DNA of 52,464 nucleotides, taken from contig NZ_SRYM01000025.1 in assembly GCF_004793765.1 (NCBI RefSeq), positions 1-52,464 of the forward strand, read 5' to 3'. A program made the translations under genes and the position numbers. Origin of the DNA: Parabacteroides distasonis. Its GTDB lineage: Bacteria > Bacteroidota > Bacteroidia > Bacteroidales > Tannerellaceae. The notes beneath the pieces are model-generated. The model worked only from the letters and a program-made list of their open reading frames with translations. It was not told the DNA's origin and searched no databases. Positions 26,893 through 35,383 of the stretch are shown in pieces (positions within the stretch are counted from its first letter, which is position 1; every line of letters starts with the position of its first letter).

Positions 26893-27512
26893 ACCTCGGC
26901 CTCCTCTTTTTCTTCTTTTGCCTTACGTTTCTCCTGATTGGCTCTCATGATCTTCTGTGAGGACTTAGAAAGACTCTCCTCGTCTTCCATAAACCGTTTC
27001 ACCTTACGGATCGCATCCTTATAACCCGGAATCTGTACCTTCTCAAACAGGTTCACCTTCTGAGTGGTCTTTTTCCTAGCATGCTCCAACAACTCCAGCT
27101 TCATGCCCGAGAACTCCGCCTCAATACCGGTACGAGCCAGCTTTTTCAGCAACTCGATACCATCCGTATACCATGCGGGAGCATTAAAGAGACTATAGTG
27201 TCCGATCTCGAACTCGATCTCGTCCAATAACGGGATGATCACGCCGGCGATCTTCTTCGTGGAAAGCGTAACATCCTTCACGGAGATCAACTCCGGATTG
27301 AACTCGTTCCACAAAGCCACCATATTCTCGTAACTCTGAATCTCTCGTTCTAGCTGAAGTTCCAATTTATTCACTTCGTCCTTGGTCCGCTTCACCTCGA
27401 TACGCAGGGCGCTCTCCTTGCTCTTGATCGTAGGCAGGGAGCGTTCACGCATCTTCAGTTGCTTTTCCAATTGCTGAAGAGAGGTTTTATTATATTGAAA
27501 CTTTATTGCCAT
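26889..27512 (-). CDS. V-type ATP synthase subunit D (central stalk)
   Basis: Central rotor shaft of 207 residues, mostly long antiparallel coiled coil. The N-terminal KFQYNKTSLQQLEKQLKMRE and the C-terminal FEKVQIPGYKDAIRKVKRFMEDEE segments are characteristic. It links catalytic AB rotation to the K ring. Eleven bases separate it from subunit B; its stop overlaps the subunit I start. Confidence 0.94.
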   Translation of the reverse strand: MAIKFQYNKTSLQQLEKQLKMRERSLPTIKSKESALRIEVKRTKDEVNKLELQLEREIQSYENMVALWNEFNPELISVKDVTLSTKKIAGVIIPLLDEIEFEIGHYSLFNAPAWYTDGIELLKKLARTGIEAEFSGMKLELLEHARKKTTQKVNLFEKVQIPGYKDAIRKVKRFMEDEESLSKSSQKIMRANQEKRKAKEEKEEAEV

Positions 27513-27523
27513 GTTTATTTAAT

Positions 27524-28840
27524 TTACTTCCAGTACTTATCAACCAATCCTTGTTTGATATTTACCTCCTCCGGGCTGAAATATCTAGCGAACAATCCCC
27601 AAGCTACGTCCAGCATCTCGGTCGTATCCAAGTTTACGTCGATAGCCAACAACTTAGAAGAATAATCCTTGGCAAAAGACAAGGTACGGTTGTCGTAGTC
27701 GGTCAAGTCGAAACCGTTCTCCAGCTTGGTCTTAGCATTGGCGGCATCGGCATACAAACGTACGGCGGCGTTCATTACCTGTGGATGATCCTCACGGGTC
27801 TTCTTTCCGGTTACCAGCTGTTTCAAACGAGACAAGCTTCGGAACGGATCGACGATTACCTTACCCACATCGCTATCACGACGCAAATACAACTGACCTT
27901 CCGTGATATAACCCGTATTATCGGGTACGGCATGCGTGATATCACCACCTGATAAGGTCGTTACGGCGATAATCGTGATGGAACCTCCCGCTGGGAATTG
28001 AACAGCTTTCTCGTAAATCTTCGCCAAATCCGAATACAAGGAACCTGGCATAGAATCCTTAGACGGGATCTGATCCATACGGTTTGATACGATCGCCAAG
28101 GCATCGGCGTAATTGGTCATATCGGTAAGCAGTACCAAGACCTTCTCGTTCTTCTCCACAGCAAAATACTCAGCGGCACTCAATGCCATATCCGGGATCA
28201 AGATACGCTCTACGGACGGGTCCTCGGTCGTGTTGATAAAACTAACGATACGATCTAGAGCACCGGCATTACTAAATGTATTCTTAAAGAACAGGTAGTC
28301 GTCGTTTGTCATACCCATACCTCCCAAGATAATCTTATCGGACTTCGCACGCAAGGCTACCATCGCCATAACTTGGTTGAAAGGCTGGTCGGGGTCGGCG
28401 AAGAACGGGATCTTCTGACCGGTTACCAAAGTATTATTCAAGTCGATACCGGCGATACCCGTAGCGATTAATTCAGACGGTTGCTTACGACGTACCGGGT
28501 TCACGGACGGACCACCGATCTCGACCTCGCGTCCCTCGGGGATCGGGCCTCCATCAATAGGCTCGCCATAGGCGTTGAAGAAACGTCCGGCTAACTGGTC
28601 ACCTACTTTCAAAGAAGGGGCCTTCCCCATGAACACCACCTCGGCATTCGTACGGATACCTTCCGTTCCGGAGAATACCTGCAACGTCACCTCGTCGCCG
28701 ATAATCTTTACCACCTGAGCCAGCTTTCCGTCTACAGAGGCCAACTCATCATACCCAACTCCCGTTGCTTTCAGCGAACAGGTCGCTTTTGTGATCTGGG
28801 TAATCTTCGTATATATTTTTTGAAATGCTTTTGTTGCCAT
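27524..28840 (-). CDS. V-type ATP synthase subunit B (non-catalytic)
   Basis: Non-catalytic hexamer subunit, 438 residues. It has the FNAYGEPIDGGP segment, PFFADPDQPFNQVMAM in place of a working Walker A, VLLTDMTNYADAL and the GSITIIAVTTLSGGDITHAVPD region. The absence of a P-loop identifies B rather than A. Seven bases separate it from subunit A. Length is slightly short, normal for Bacteroidota. Confidence 0.95.
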   Translation of the reverse strand: MATKAFQKIYTKITQITKATCSLKATGVGYDELASVDGKLAQVVKIIGDEVTLQVFSGTEGIRTNAEVVFMGKAPSLKVGDQLAGRFFNAYGEPIDGGPIPEGREVEIGGPSVNPVRRKQPSELIATGIAGIDLNNTLVTGQKIPFFADPDQPFNQVMAMVALRAKSDKIILGGMGMTNDDYLFFKNTFSNAGALDRIVSFINTTEDPSVERILIPDMALSAAEYFAVEKNEKVLVLLTDMTNYADALAIVSNRMDQIPSKDSMPGSLYSDLAKIYEKAVQFPAGGSITIIAVTTLSGGDITHAVPDNTGYITEGQLYLRRDSDVGKVIVDPFRSLSRLKQLVTGKKTREDHPQVMNAAVRLYADAANAKTKLENGFDLTDYDNRTLSFAKDYSSKLLAIDVNLDTTEMLDVAWGLFARYFSPEEVNIKQGLVDKYWK

Positions 28841-28847
28841 AACTCTT

Positions 28848-30605
28848 TTAATTTTCGATTCTCTCCTTCAAAAGTTCATCCAGTTCCGTATTAAACTTCT
28901 TGAATTGGTCACTCTCATATTCCGAATAGTTCATCTGCTTAAAGATGTTGATCATCTTCTTGAAGTAGTCCATAACCTCTAAGAAGGTATCAAACTTAAA
29001 CTCTGAACGGCAAACGTTCACGACCCTATCCAGCATGAATTCCTGACGTCGCAACGGAGTAACCGCATCGATGGCATCGAAAGCATCCTGTTGCAAGATC
29101 ACGAAGTCGATCAACTCGGACTTCCAGAATGTAACGTGATACTCGACAGGCACACCATCATCACCCAAGATATTGATTTGCTCGGAGATCTCCTTTCCAC
29201 GCAACATACGGGTCTTGATCTCGTTTACTTTCTCGATCCATTCCGGGGAAATATGTTTAGCGATGTATTCCTGAAACTCGGGATACTCAAGATATTTGGA
29301 ATAACTATCAATCGGGTTTACGGCCGGATAACGTTTACGGTCGGCACGCTCTTGCTCCAAGGCATAGAAACAACGGGCCACCTTCTTCGTATTCTCGGTC
29401 ACCGGCTCCTTCAAGTTACCACCGGCCGGCGATACCGTACCGATGAAAGTGACAGAACCTGTAGCGTTGTTATTCAAATGGACGAATCCCGCACGAGCGT
29501 AGAAGTTCGCCACGATAGCAGACAAGTCCATCGGGAAAGCATCTGGTCCGGGCAACTCCTCCAAACGGTTGGACATCTCACGCAAAGCCTGTGCCCAGCG
29601 GGAAGTAGAGTCGGCCATCAACAGAACCTTCAAGCCCATGCTGCGATAATACTCGGCGATGGTCATCGCCGTATATACGGACGCTTCACGAGCGGCTACC
29701 GGCATGTTGGATGTATTGGCGATAATGATCGTACGTTCCATCAATTTTCGTCCCGTATGTGGATCTACCAATTCCGGGAACTCCGTAAATACCTCCACGA
29801 CCTCATTCGCACGCTCACCGCAAGCAGCGATAATCACTATATCCGCTTCCGCTTGTTTAGAGATAGCGTGCTGAAGCACCGTCTTGCCCGTACCGAACGG
29901 ACCGGGGATAAATCCGGTACCACCCTCAACGATCGGGTTCACAGTATCTATCGTACGAACGCCCGTCTCCAGCAATTTGAATGGACGGGGCTTTTCCTTA
30001 TAACAAGTGATGGCTTTCTTTACCGGCCATTTCTGGATCATCGTCATGTTTACGTCCGTGCCATTTTCGTCCGTAAGGACAGCCATCGTATCATTGATGG
30101 TATATTGTCCGGCTGGAGCCACCGATTTCACAATATAAGACCCCTTGAACTTAAAGGGGACCATAATCTTATGAGGTTGGAAATTCTCGTCCACCTCTCC
30201 CAGCCAATCACCGGCGCTCACGGTATCGCCCGCTTTAGCCAAAGGCTTGAAATCCCACTTCTTATCATTGTCCAACGCAAACGTATAATCGCCACGTTTC
30301 AAGAATACACCTTCCATCTTGTCCAAGTCGTTCTGCAAACCGTCATAGTTGCGGGACAACATACCCGGACCTAGCGTAACTTCCAACATATGCCCTTGGA
30401 ATTCAGCCTCGTCGCCGACACGCATACCACGTGTGCTCTCAAATACTTGTACAAAGGCATTCTTTCCTATCACCTTGATTACTTCCGACATCAGCTTCAC
30501 GCCTCCGACAGAAATGTAACAGATCTCATTCTGAGAAACCGGACCATCCACCTCTACAGTTACTAGGTTGGATACGATTCCCTTTACAATTCCTTTCGTA
30601 GCCAT
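28848..30605 (-). CDS. V-type ATP synthase subunit A (catalytic)
   Basis: Catalytic subunit, 585 residues. It has the Walker A motif GPFGTGKTVLQ (about 238-248), the catalytic-glutamate region ACGERANEVVEV, and LLMADSTSRWAQALRE for Walker B. The bulge domain typical of V/A-type A subunits lies between residues 110 and 200. It may hydrolyse ATP to expel Na+ or H+, or run in synthesis mode. It starts 3 bases after the DUF2764 gene. Confidence 0.96.
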   Translation of the reverse strand: MATKGIVKGIVSNLVTVEVDGPVSQNEICYISVGGVKLMSEVIKVIGKNAFVQVFESTRGMRVGDEAEFQGHMLEVTLGPGMLSRNYDGLQNDLDKMEGVFLKRGDYTFALDNDKKWDFKPLAKAGDTVSAGDWLGEVDENFQPHKIMVPFKFKGSYIVKSVAPAGQYTINDTMAVLTDENGTDVNMTMIQKWPVKKAITCYKEKPRPFKLLETGVRTIDTVNPIVEGGTGFIPGPFGTGKTVLQHAISKQAEADIVIIAACGERANEVVEVFTEFPELVDPHTGRKLMERTIIIANTSNMPVAAREASVYTAMTIAEYYRSMGLKVLLMADSTSRWAQALREMSNRLEELPGPDAFPMDLSAIVANFYARAGFVHLNNNATGSVTFIGTVSPAGGNLKEPVTENTKKVARCFYALEQERADRKRYPAVNPIDSYSKYLEYPEFQEYIAKHISPEWIEKVNEIKTRMLRGKEISEQINILGDDGVPVEYHVTFWKSELIDFVILQQDAFDAIDAVTPLRRQEFMLDRVVNVCRSEFKFDTFLEVMDYFKKMINIFKQMNYSEYESDQFKKFNTELDELLKERIEN

Positions 30606-30608
30606 AAT

Positions 30609-31487
30609 TCATTTTATATTGTTTCTTTTAAATTCTTCCAACGCATTCTCACTACCCATCTTCATGGCACCTACCAATTCACGGAAAGTCTTCTCGCCTC
30701 TGGCCTTATCCAAAGTTACCCAGCGTTCTATCATCTCCAATTTCAATAAATAAGCGAATACACTCTCTATGTCGAACGTCTTGAAGAAGGTATTATCGTC
30801 CAGCCATTTCCATTTCAAAAGATCGATTTTCTTCTCACGAACGATCAGATCAGTCTCTTCGGCGATGCGTTGTAACTCGGGCAAATATTCTACGGAATCG
30901 CCCAAGCCGAAATCACGGGCGTTCGACGTACGGATATTTTCTGCTATCTCATTATGCCCCACGATATAATTGGTCTTATCAAATCCATATTTACGGCAAG
31001 TGATCGCAGTAAGAACATTGTTGATATTCAGGTTAAGCTCGAACCAGTCGGCCACGAACTTATTCCCACATTTCATAGCATATTCATAATATAACGCAGC
31101 TAAGCGGTCTTCCCATGATATATATTCTTTTTCATTTTTGGTGTCTTTAGCCTCTTCAGCTAGATACAGTTTAAAGAATTCCACGAAATAAGGCGGGAGA
31201 TTATCATTTTTGGGAATTTTTTCCTCATCCTTCAACGCTTTATATAAAGTATTGAATTCATCATACGTTATTCTTCCTCTTGGATCCGGATCGGAGTCCG
31301 GTCTTTTAGCATGAGCCAGCAGATTTATATTATCATATTTCAAATAAAATAAATCAATCAACTTTTTATCCTTAGAAGATAGCATATCCTCTATTTCCGT
31401 CCGGAACTCACAGACCGAATAGGCTAGTTTGCTATCATCCAACGCTATGTTAGGAAGTCCGGAGATTAAGTAGTAATACTTACTCAT
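30609..31487 (-). CDS. DUF2764 protein of the V-type ATPase operon
   Basis: Soluble, mainly helical protein of 292 residues with conserved YYYLISGLPNI at the N-terminus and FDIESVFAYLLKLEMIERW near the end. DUF2764 genes sit between subunits E and A in Bacteroidota, spirochaete and chlamydial V-ATPase operons, where the canonical subunit C gene is missing. A role as a C-like link between rotor and stalk is plausible but unproven. It lies 1 base after the subunit E gene. Confidence 0.85.
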   Translation of the reverse strand: MSKYYYLISGLPNIALDDSKLAYSVCEFRTEIEDMLSSKDKKLIDLFYLKYDNINLLAHAKRPDSDPDPRGRITYDEFNTLYKALKDEEKIPKNDNLPPYFVEFFKLYLAEEAKDTKNEKEYISWEDRLAALYYEYAMKCGNKFVADWFELNLNINNVLTAITCRKYGFDKTNYIVGHNEIAENIRTSNARDFGLGDSVEYLPELQRIAEETDLIVREKKIDLLKWKWLDDNTFFKTFDIESVFAYLLKLEMIERWVTLDKARGEKTFRELVGAMKMGSENALEEFKRNNIK

Positions 31488-31488
31488 A

Positions 31489-32079
31489 TCAGAACAGCAT
31501 TTCTACTAATTGCGGGCGCAAGAACTCTTTAAAGAACTCGATGAACTCGTCTTCGCCAAACGTCACTTTATAAGAGCCATCCGCCGGGATAATAGAGAAA
31601 GACGCTTTCTTTCCGCTAACCTTCTCGATCTTATACCCTTTCTCTAGCAAGCCTTTGGCATTGGCTTCAAAATATGCCTTCAAGCCATCGGAATCAGAAG
31701 TTTGGATAGTCAAGAACTCATTAACTGGCCAGCTTTTCACAAGCTCAAGGATCACTTTCTGCATATAAGCGGGATCCATCAACGCCGCTTTCACATTCGA
31801 ACTAGCGATATCACCAGTGATAAGGTTTGTCACCTCGCTCTTTAATGCCTCGACAGACTGGGTGGCGAACAATTTCAATTCGGCTTCCGTATTCTTCTTC
31901 AACTCGGCAGCTTGTTTCTCGGCAACCGCTACGATACGTTTCGCTTCCGCTTCCGCATCTTTAAGAATCGTATCCTTTTGAGCATTGGCCTCAGCGATTA
32001 TACGCCCCGCTTCTTCGTTCCCCTTCTCTACACCTTCCTTGTAGATCTTGTCTGTTAGTTCCTGAATCTTTGTATCCAT
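31489..32079 (-). CDS. V-type ATP synthase subunit E (peripheral stalk)
   Basis: First gene of the operon, 196 residues. The N-terminal ~90 residues are an Ala/Glu/Lys-rich coiled coil (ILKDAEAEAKRIVAVAEKQA) typical of the peripheral stalk; the C-terminal half is a small alpha/beta head. No separate gene for subunit G, the usual partner, occurs in the operon, so either E pairs with itself or G lies elsewhere. Confidence 0.9.
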   Translation of the reverse strand: MDTKIQELTDKIYKEGVEKGNEEAGRIIAEANAQKDTILKDAEAEAKRIVAVAEKQAAELKKNTEAELKLFATQSVEALKSEVTNLITGDIASSNVKAALMDPAYMQKVILELVKSWPVNEFLTIQTSDSDGLKAYFEANAKGLLEKGYKIEKVSGKKASFSIIPADGSYKVTFGEDEFIEFFKEFLRPQLVEMLF

Positions 32080-32124
32080 TTCCTATTATGTATTTGAATT
32101 GTATTTTTCAATAGTAAACGCCCA

Positions 32125-32132
32125 CAAAGTTA
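32125..32132 (-). promoter_or_regulatory. Promoter -7 box of the V-ATPase operon
   Basis: Minus strand TAACTTTG matches TAnnTTTG, about 46 bases before the subunit E start. A TTTCA at 32153-32157, 20 bases upstream, could act as a weak -33 box. Confidence 0.55.
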
Positions 32133-32212
32133 TTATTTTTCGCGGATTAACATGAAAATAAGTGTGAAATCAAGCTAAAAAATAACATCAGTCAAGTAAA
32201 ATTCTATTTACA

Positions 32213-32253
32213 TTCGTCTATATTGTATTTTTGTTCGTCTATTTGTATCTTTG
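32213..32253 (+). promoter_or_regulatory. Duplicated promoter element before the acetyltransferase
   Basis: TTCGTCTAT occurs at 32213 and again at 32234, exactly 21 bases apart, each followed by a -7 box: TATTTTTG (32226-32233) and TATCTTTG (32246-32253). The second has TTG at 32223-32225, 20 bases upstream. The ATG follows at 32276. Confidence 0.6.
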
Positions 32254-32275
32254 TGACTCAAAATACAAAATTAAC

Positions 32276-32782
32276 ATGTTTACGATTAGAAAAGCGACTA
32301 TTGAGGACCGTTCTCTCATACATGACCTTGCTTCACGCATTTGGGAGAACACGTATGGAAAGATACTTTCTAAAGAGCAATTGGATTATATGTTCGACAT
32401 GATGTACGCTCCGGATAACATTCTTAAACAAATGGAAGAGTTGCATCATCAATATTTTATTATATTGGCGGACGATATGCCGGCAGGCTATTTATCCATA
32501 GAGAAAACAGGTGAAAACACGTACAATTTTCAAAAGATCTATTCCCTACCGGAAATGCATGGCACGGGAATCGGTCGTTTTATCATCGAACAAGGTATTA
32601 AATATTTGAAGGAGATACACACCGGACCTTTTACCATAGAACTATACGTAAACCGTTACAATCCCGCCATAGGCTTTTACAAGCATATGGGATTACAGGA
32701 AATAGGCACACGGGATCATCATATAGGAAACGGCTATTTCATGAATGATTATATCATGGGCATGGAGGTGGAGAATAAATAG
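32276..32782 (+). CDS. GNAT family N-acetyltransferase
   Basis: Acetyl-CoA-dependent acetyltransferase of 168 residues. The start at 32276 (MFTIRKATIEDR) is the normal GNAT N-terminus and lies below the promoter; an upstream in-frame start would not be transcribed. The acetyl-CoA-binding region is LPEMHGTGIGRFIIEQG (motif A), then ELYVNRYNPAIGFYKHMG and a final YFMNDYIMGM. The likely substrate is an amine on a small molecule or protein, not predictable. It stands alone. Confidence 0.88.
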   Translation: MFTIRKATIEDRSLIHDLASRIWENTYGKILSKEQLDYMFDMMYAPDNILKQMEELHHQYFIILADDMPAGYLSIEKTGENTYNFQKIYSLPEMHGTGIGRFIIEQGIKYLKEIHTGPFTIELYVNRYNPAIGFYKHMGLQEIGTRDHHIGNGYFMNDYIMGMEVENK

Positions 32783-32902
32783 ACAGTCATCCCCTATCCA
32801 TAATTTGTAATGAATAAACTCGAGTTGAACGTGTTCAACGGTCACCGTGTAACGATCATGACTATATAGACTGAATCCGTTTAAACGAAACGTAGTATAG
32901 AA

Positions 32903-32951
32903 AAAGTGTTTCATTACGACGGATTGTTATACCATCAAAATGAAACACTTT
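32903..32951. terminator. Inverted repeat between convergent genes
   Basis: A perfect 12-bp inverted repeat (AAAGTGTTTCAT at 32903-32914, complement at 32940-32951) with a 25-base loop, between the acetyltransferase and lytic transglycosylase genes. Short A/T tracts flank both ends, so it may end both transcripts. Smaller dyads GTTGAAC/GTTCAAC (32824-32839) and ACGGT/ACCGT (32838-32848) lie just before it. Confidence 0.5.
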
Positions 32952-32977
32952 ATTTCTTGTACTAATTAGGAACCAGA

Positions 32978-33961
32978 TCAATTCTCCGACACGACCCAAG
33001 CCGAATCGTATACTTCCGTATTCGGGATCTTATAATACATATCCTTTTCTTGAGGAATACTTAATTTATAGGTCTTCCCACCTGTCACCAATTTTCGATC
33101 ACGGAGCCAAGGATTAAAACGTTTCAAGTCCGCATAAGTGATTCCATGCTCTTTAGCGAAATCCGACAGATTCTGTATATCTTGGCTTACAGCCACATCT
33201 ACGGTAGAGATCGGCTTATACAGGTCACGGGCACGAAGCACAAAACCGTACTTCGACGGATTCTCGAAAATTTGCTTGATCGCCATGATTCGATAAATAT
33301 AACGGGTAGTCTCTTCCACCAACCAGAGATCGAAGGAAGAATCCACATCTTGTTTGACCAGCTCACCGGAAATACGTCCCATGCCACCATTATAAGAAGA
33401 GGCTACCGCTGCCCAATCTCCATATTTCTTATAGGCAGCTTTCAAATAACGGCAAGCCGCCTCGGTCGCTTTCTCGACATGACAACGCTCATCGACCGTT
33501 GGGGTGATTGTCAAACCATATTCCCTTGCCGTACCCTCCAGTAATTGCCACATCCCGACAGCACGGGCTGGAGAGGATACGCGGGGATCCAAATGGCTTT
33601 CTATCACCGCCAGATATTTGAAATCATCGGGAACGCCGTTCGCCTTCAGGATTGGCTCGATTACCGGGAAATAACGGTTCGCCCGTTTGATCAGAAGCAT
33701 CGTCGTAGAATGGAAATAAGTAAAGCTACTCAATTCACGGTCGTAGGCTTCCCGCATATCATAGCGGGTAATATCGATTAGTTTCCCACAAAAAGAGACC
33801 GAGGCCGGAATATCCGGCGATAGGGTCATGGATGAGACGACCGGACGACCCTCTATCACTTTCTCTACGTCATTCGAACCCATCGAAATACATGCGGTCA
33901 AGCAAACAACGCCTCCGCATAAAAAACCAGCTAAATTATTCTTGGATATTCTCATTTTCAT
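32978..33961 (-). CDS. Lipoprotein lytic murein transglycosylase (SLT/MltD-like)
   Basis: Peptidoglycan-cleaving enzyme of 327 residues, exported as a lipoprotein: the signal segment ends in the lipobox LTAC (lipidated C24). The SLT domain has the catalytic E121 in YLAVIESHLDP, then VGMWQLLEGTAREYGL and SSYNGGMGR. A LysM-like region closes the chain (about 265-315: DLKRFNPWL...KTYKLSIP). The gene starts inside the end of the T9SS cargo gene (26-base overlap), so the two are co-transcribed. Confidence 0.9.
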   Translation of the reverse strand: MKMRISKNNLAGFLCGGVVCLTACISMGSNDVEKVIEGRPVVSSMTLSPDIPASVSFCGKLIDITRYDMREAYDRELSSFTYFHSTTMLLIKRANRYFPVIEPILKANGVPDDFKYLAVIESHLDPRVSSPARAVGMWQLLEGTAREYGLTITPTVDERCHVEKATEAACRYLKAAYKKYGDWAAVASSYNGGMGRISGELVKQDVDSSFDLWLVEETTRYIYRIMAIKQIFENPSKYGFVLRARDLYKPISTVDVAVSQDIQNLSDFAKEHGITYADLKRFNPWLRDRKLVTGGKTYKLSIPQEKDMYYKIPNTEVYDSAWVVSEN

Positions 33962-35279
33962 CTTGAATTGTTTTAGGTCTAAGAATGTTTATATCACCTT
34001 TTTTCTTATACTTAATACCATCGGAACCTTCGGCTTCTATCACATAAAAATACACGCCCGGCTGAACGTATTTACCACCTTTCTTTCCGTCCCATCCTTG
34101 GGCCGGATCTGTCCAGTAATACATCTGTAGGCCCCAGCGATTAAATATCCATGCCTTAAATTTCACCAACGACTTATAGGCTACCCGGAACTCGTCATTA
34201 ATTCCGGGCGTGGTACCCGGAGAGAATGTGTTCGGTATCATCAGATAAGATTCAGAGATATCAATTTGAACCTCATCTTCCGTGCTGCAAGTAGTGCTTT
34301 GGTCACTTACTTCCAACTTGATGATAAAAGTTCCAGATTGGTTGAACGTATAATCCACCTCCTCACCCGTAAAACGGACCACTGGATTATCTTCCTCCCC
34401 TTGCCGATAGATTTTCCAATTAAACAAGGCGGCTGTCGGCGTATTCGCGATAGCCGAGAATTGGACAGTGGCGGGAGCACAATAACCGCTCTTCGTCATA
34501 TTCATATTCGGAGCCTCTTGCTCAATCAGCAACGTATCAATATGGGCATCCACAGCAGCAGCCTGATATTCATCGATACAAAGCGTGATCTCCTTTCCAA
34601 AATGACGGGCGAAATAATCGCCTTTCACACAGATCTCCGTATCACACCAAGGAGCGGGAATGGATTTACCGAACAAATTACCCTCAAGAACCGCCGTCTC
34701 TTGTTTAGAGGTATATTCTTTTTTATCCGAATTATATTCCAATGTATTATAAATAACATCAAATTGGCGAAACAGTTCACGTCTTGTGCCTGTATTCGGC
34801 CAATAATAATAAATAGGTTGGATCGTGCCTGTTCCTGCCAAGACCAATCCGCTACAAGGGTCACTATTATCGGAGACATGCAGGTTGGATATGTTTAACG
34901 TGTATTTGCTATAATCAACGATCCAGACGTAACGAGATACGGCCCCTTCCTCGACAAAATAGCCATATCCTTCCTCGACATTCCGAATGGTGGAAGTAGT
35001 TCCATTTTGGGTGGAAGCCACTTTCTCAGCCTCCAATCGCTTGGTATTATAACGGTACCATTGATGCGAAGAAGAAGAGGATGAAGTATAACTAATCGTT
35101 ACGTTATCCATTCCATACACCAAATAAACCTCAAGTCGCTCGGCCGAATCGCCCGAACTCTGCGTGGCTTTCATCGGGCTACCACTTCCCCCCGTCACCA
35201 CATATTGGGCACACGAGACAGCCGCTACAAACACAAAACTTAGCGATAACAATATCTTTCTTAATTCCTCCTTTAGCAT
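33936..35279 (-). CDS. Secreted PKD protein with T9SS type B (CHU_C) sorting domain
   Basis: Exported surface or secreted protein of 447 residues. I start it at ATG 35279 (MLKEELRKILLSLSF), giving a clean signal peptide; the longer frame to 35345 lacks one. It has a PKD-like domain (about 285-355: ATVQFSAIANTP...FIIKLEVSDQSTTC) and the gliding-motility-associated C-terminal domain: IPNTFSPG, NDEFRV, FNRWG, GWDGKKGG and GVYFYVIEA. That domain sends proteins through the type IX secretion system. Function of the N-terminal part is unknown; residues 60-85 hold a serine run (SSSSSS). Confidence 0.85.
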   Translation of the reverse strand: MLKEELRKILLSLSFVFVAAVSCAQYVVTGGSGSPMKATQSSGDSAERLEVYLVYGMDNVTISYTSSSSSSHQWYRYNTKRLEAEKVASTQNGTTSTIRNVEEGYGYFVEEGAVSRYVWIVDYSKYTLNISNLHVSDNSDPCSGLVLAGTGTIQPIYYYWPNTGTRRELFRQFDVIYNTLEYNSDKKEYTSKQETAVLEGNLFGKSIPAPWCDTEICVKGDYFARHFGKEITLCIDEYQAAAVDAHIDTLLIEQEAPNMNMTKSGYCAPATVQFSAIANTPTAALFNWKIYRQGEEDNPVVRFTGEEVDYTFNQSGTFIIKLEVSDQSTTCSTEDEVQIDISESYLMIPNTFSPGTTPGINDEFRVAYKSLVKFKAWIFNRWGLQMYYWTDPAQGWDGKKGGKYVQPGVYFYVIEAEGSDGIKYKKKGDINILRPKTIQDENENIQE

Positions 35280-35352
35280 ATATAGTCTAAAAATTACGGT
35301 TCCAAAATTAGGGAAATAAAAGGACATACGTAGCATGATAAGCAAAATTCAC

Positions 35353-35360
35353 TATCTTTG
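35353..35360 (+). promoter_or_regulatory. Promoter -7 box of the LysM gene
   Basis: TATCTTTG matches TAnnTTTG, 23 bases before the ATG at 35384. The -33 region is not clear. Confidence 0.5.
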
Positions 35361-35383
35361 TCACAAAATACTCCGAACAACAA

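Noticed and set aside
29091-30374. Open frame of 427 codons antisense to the V-ATPase A subunit
   Set aside because: It is a long shadow frame of a highly conserved gene. No start context or homology supports it.
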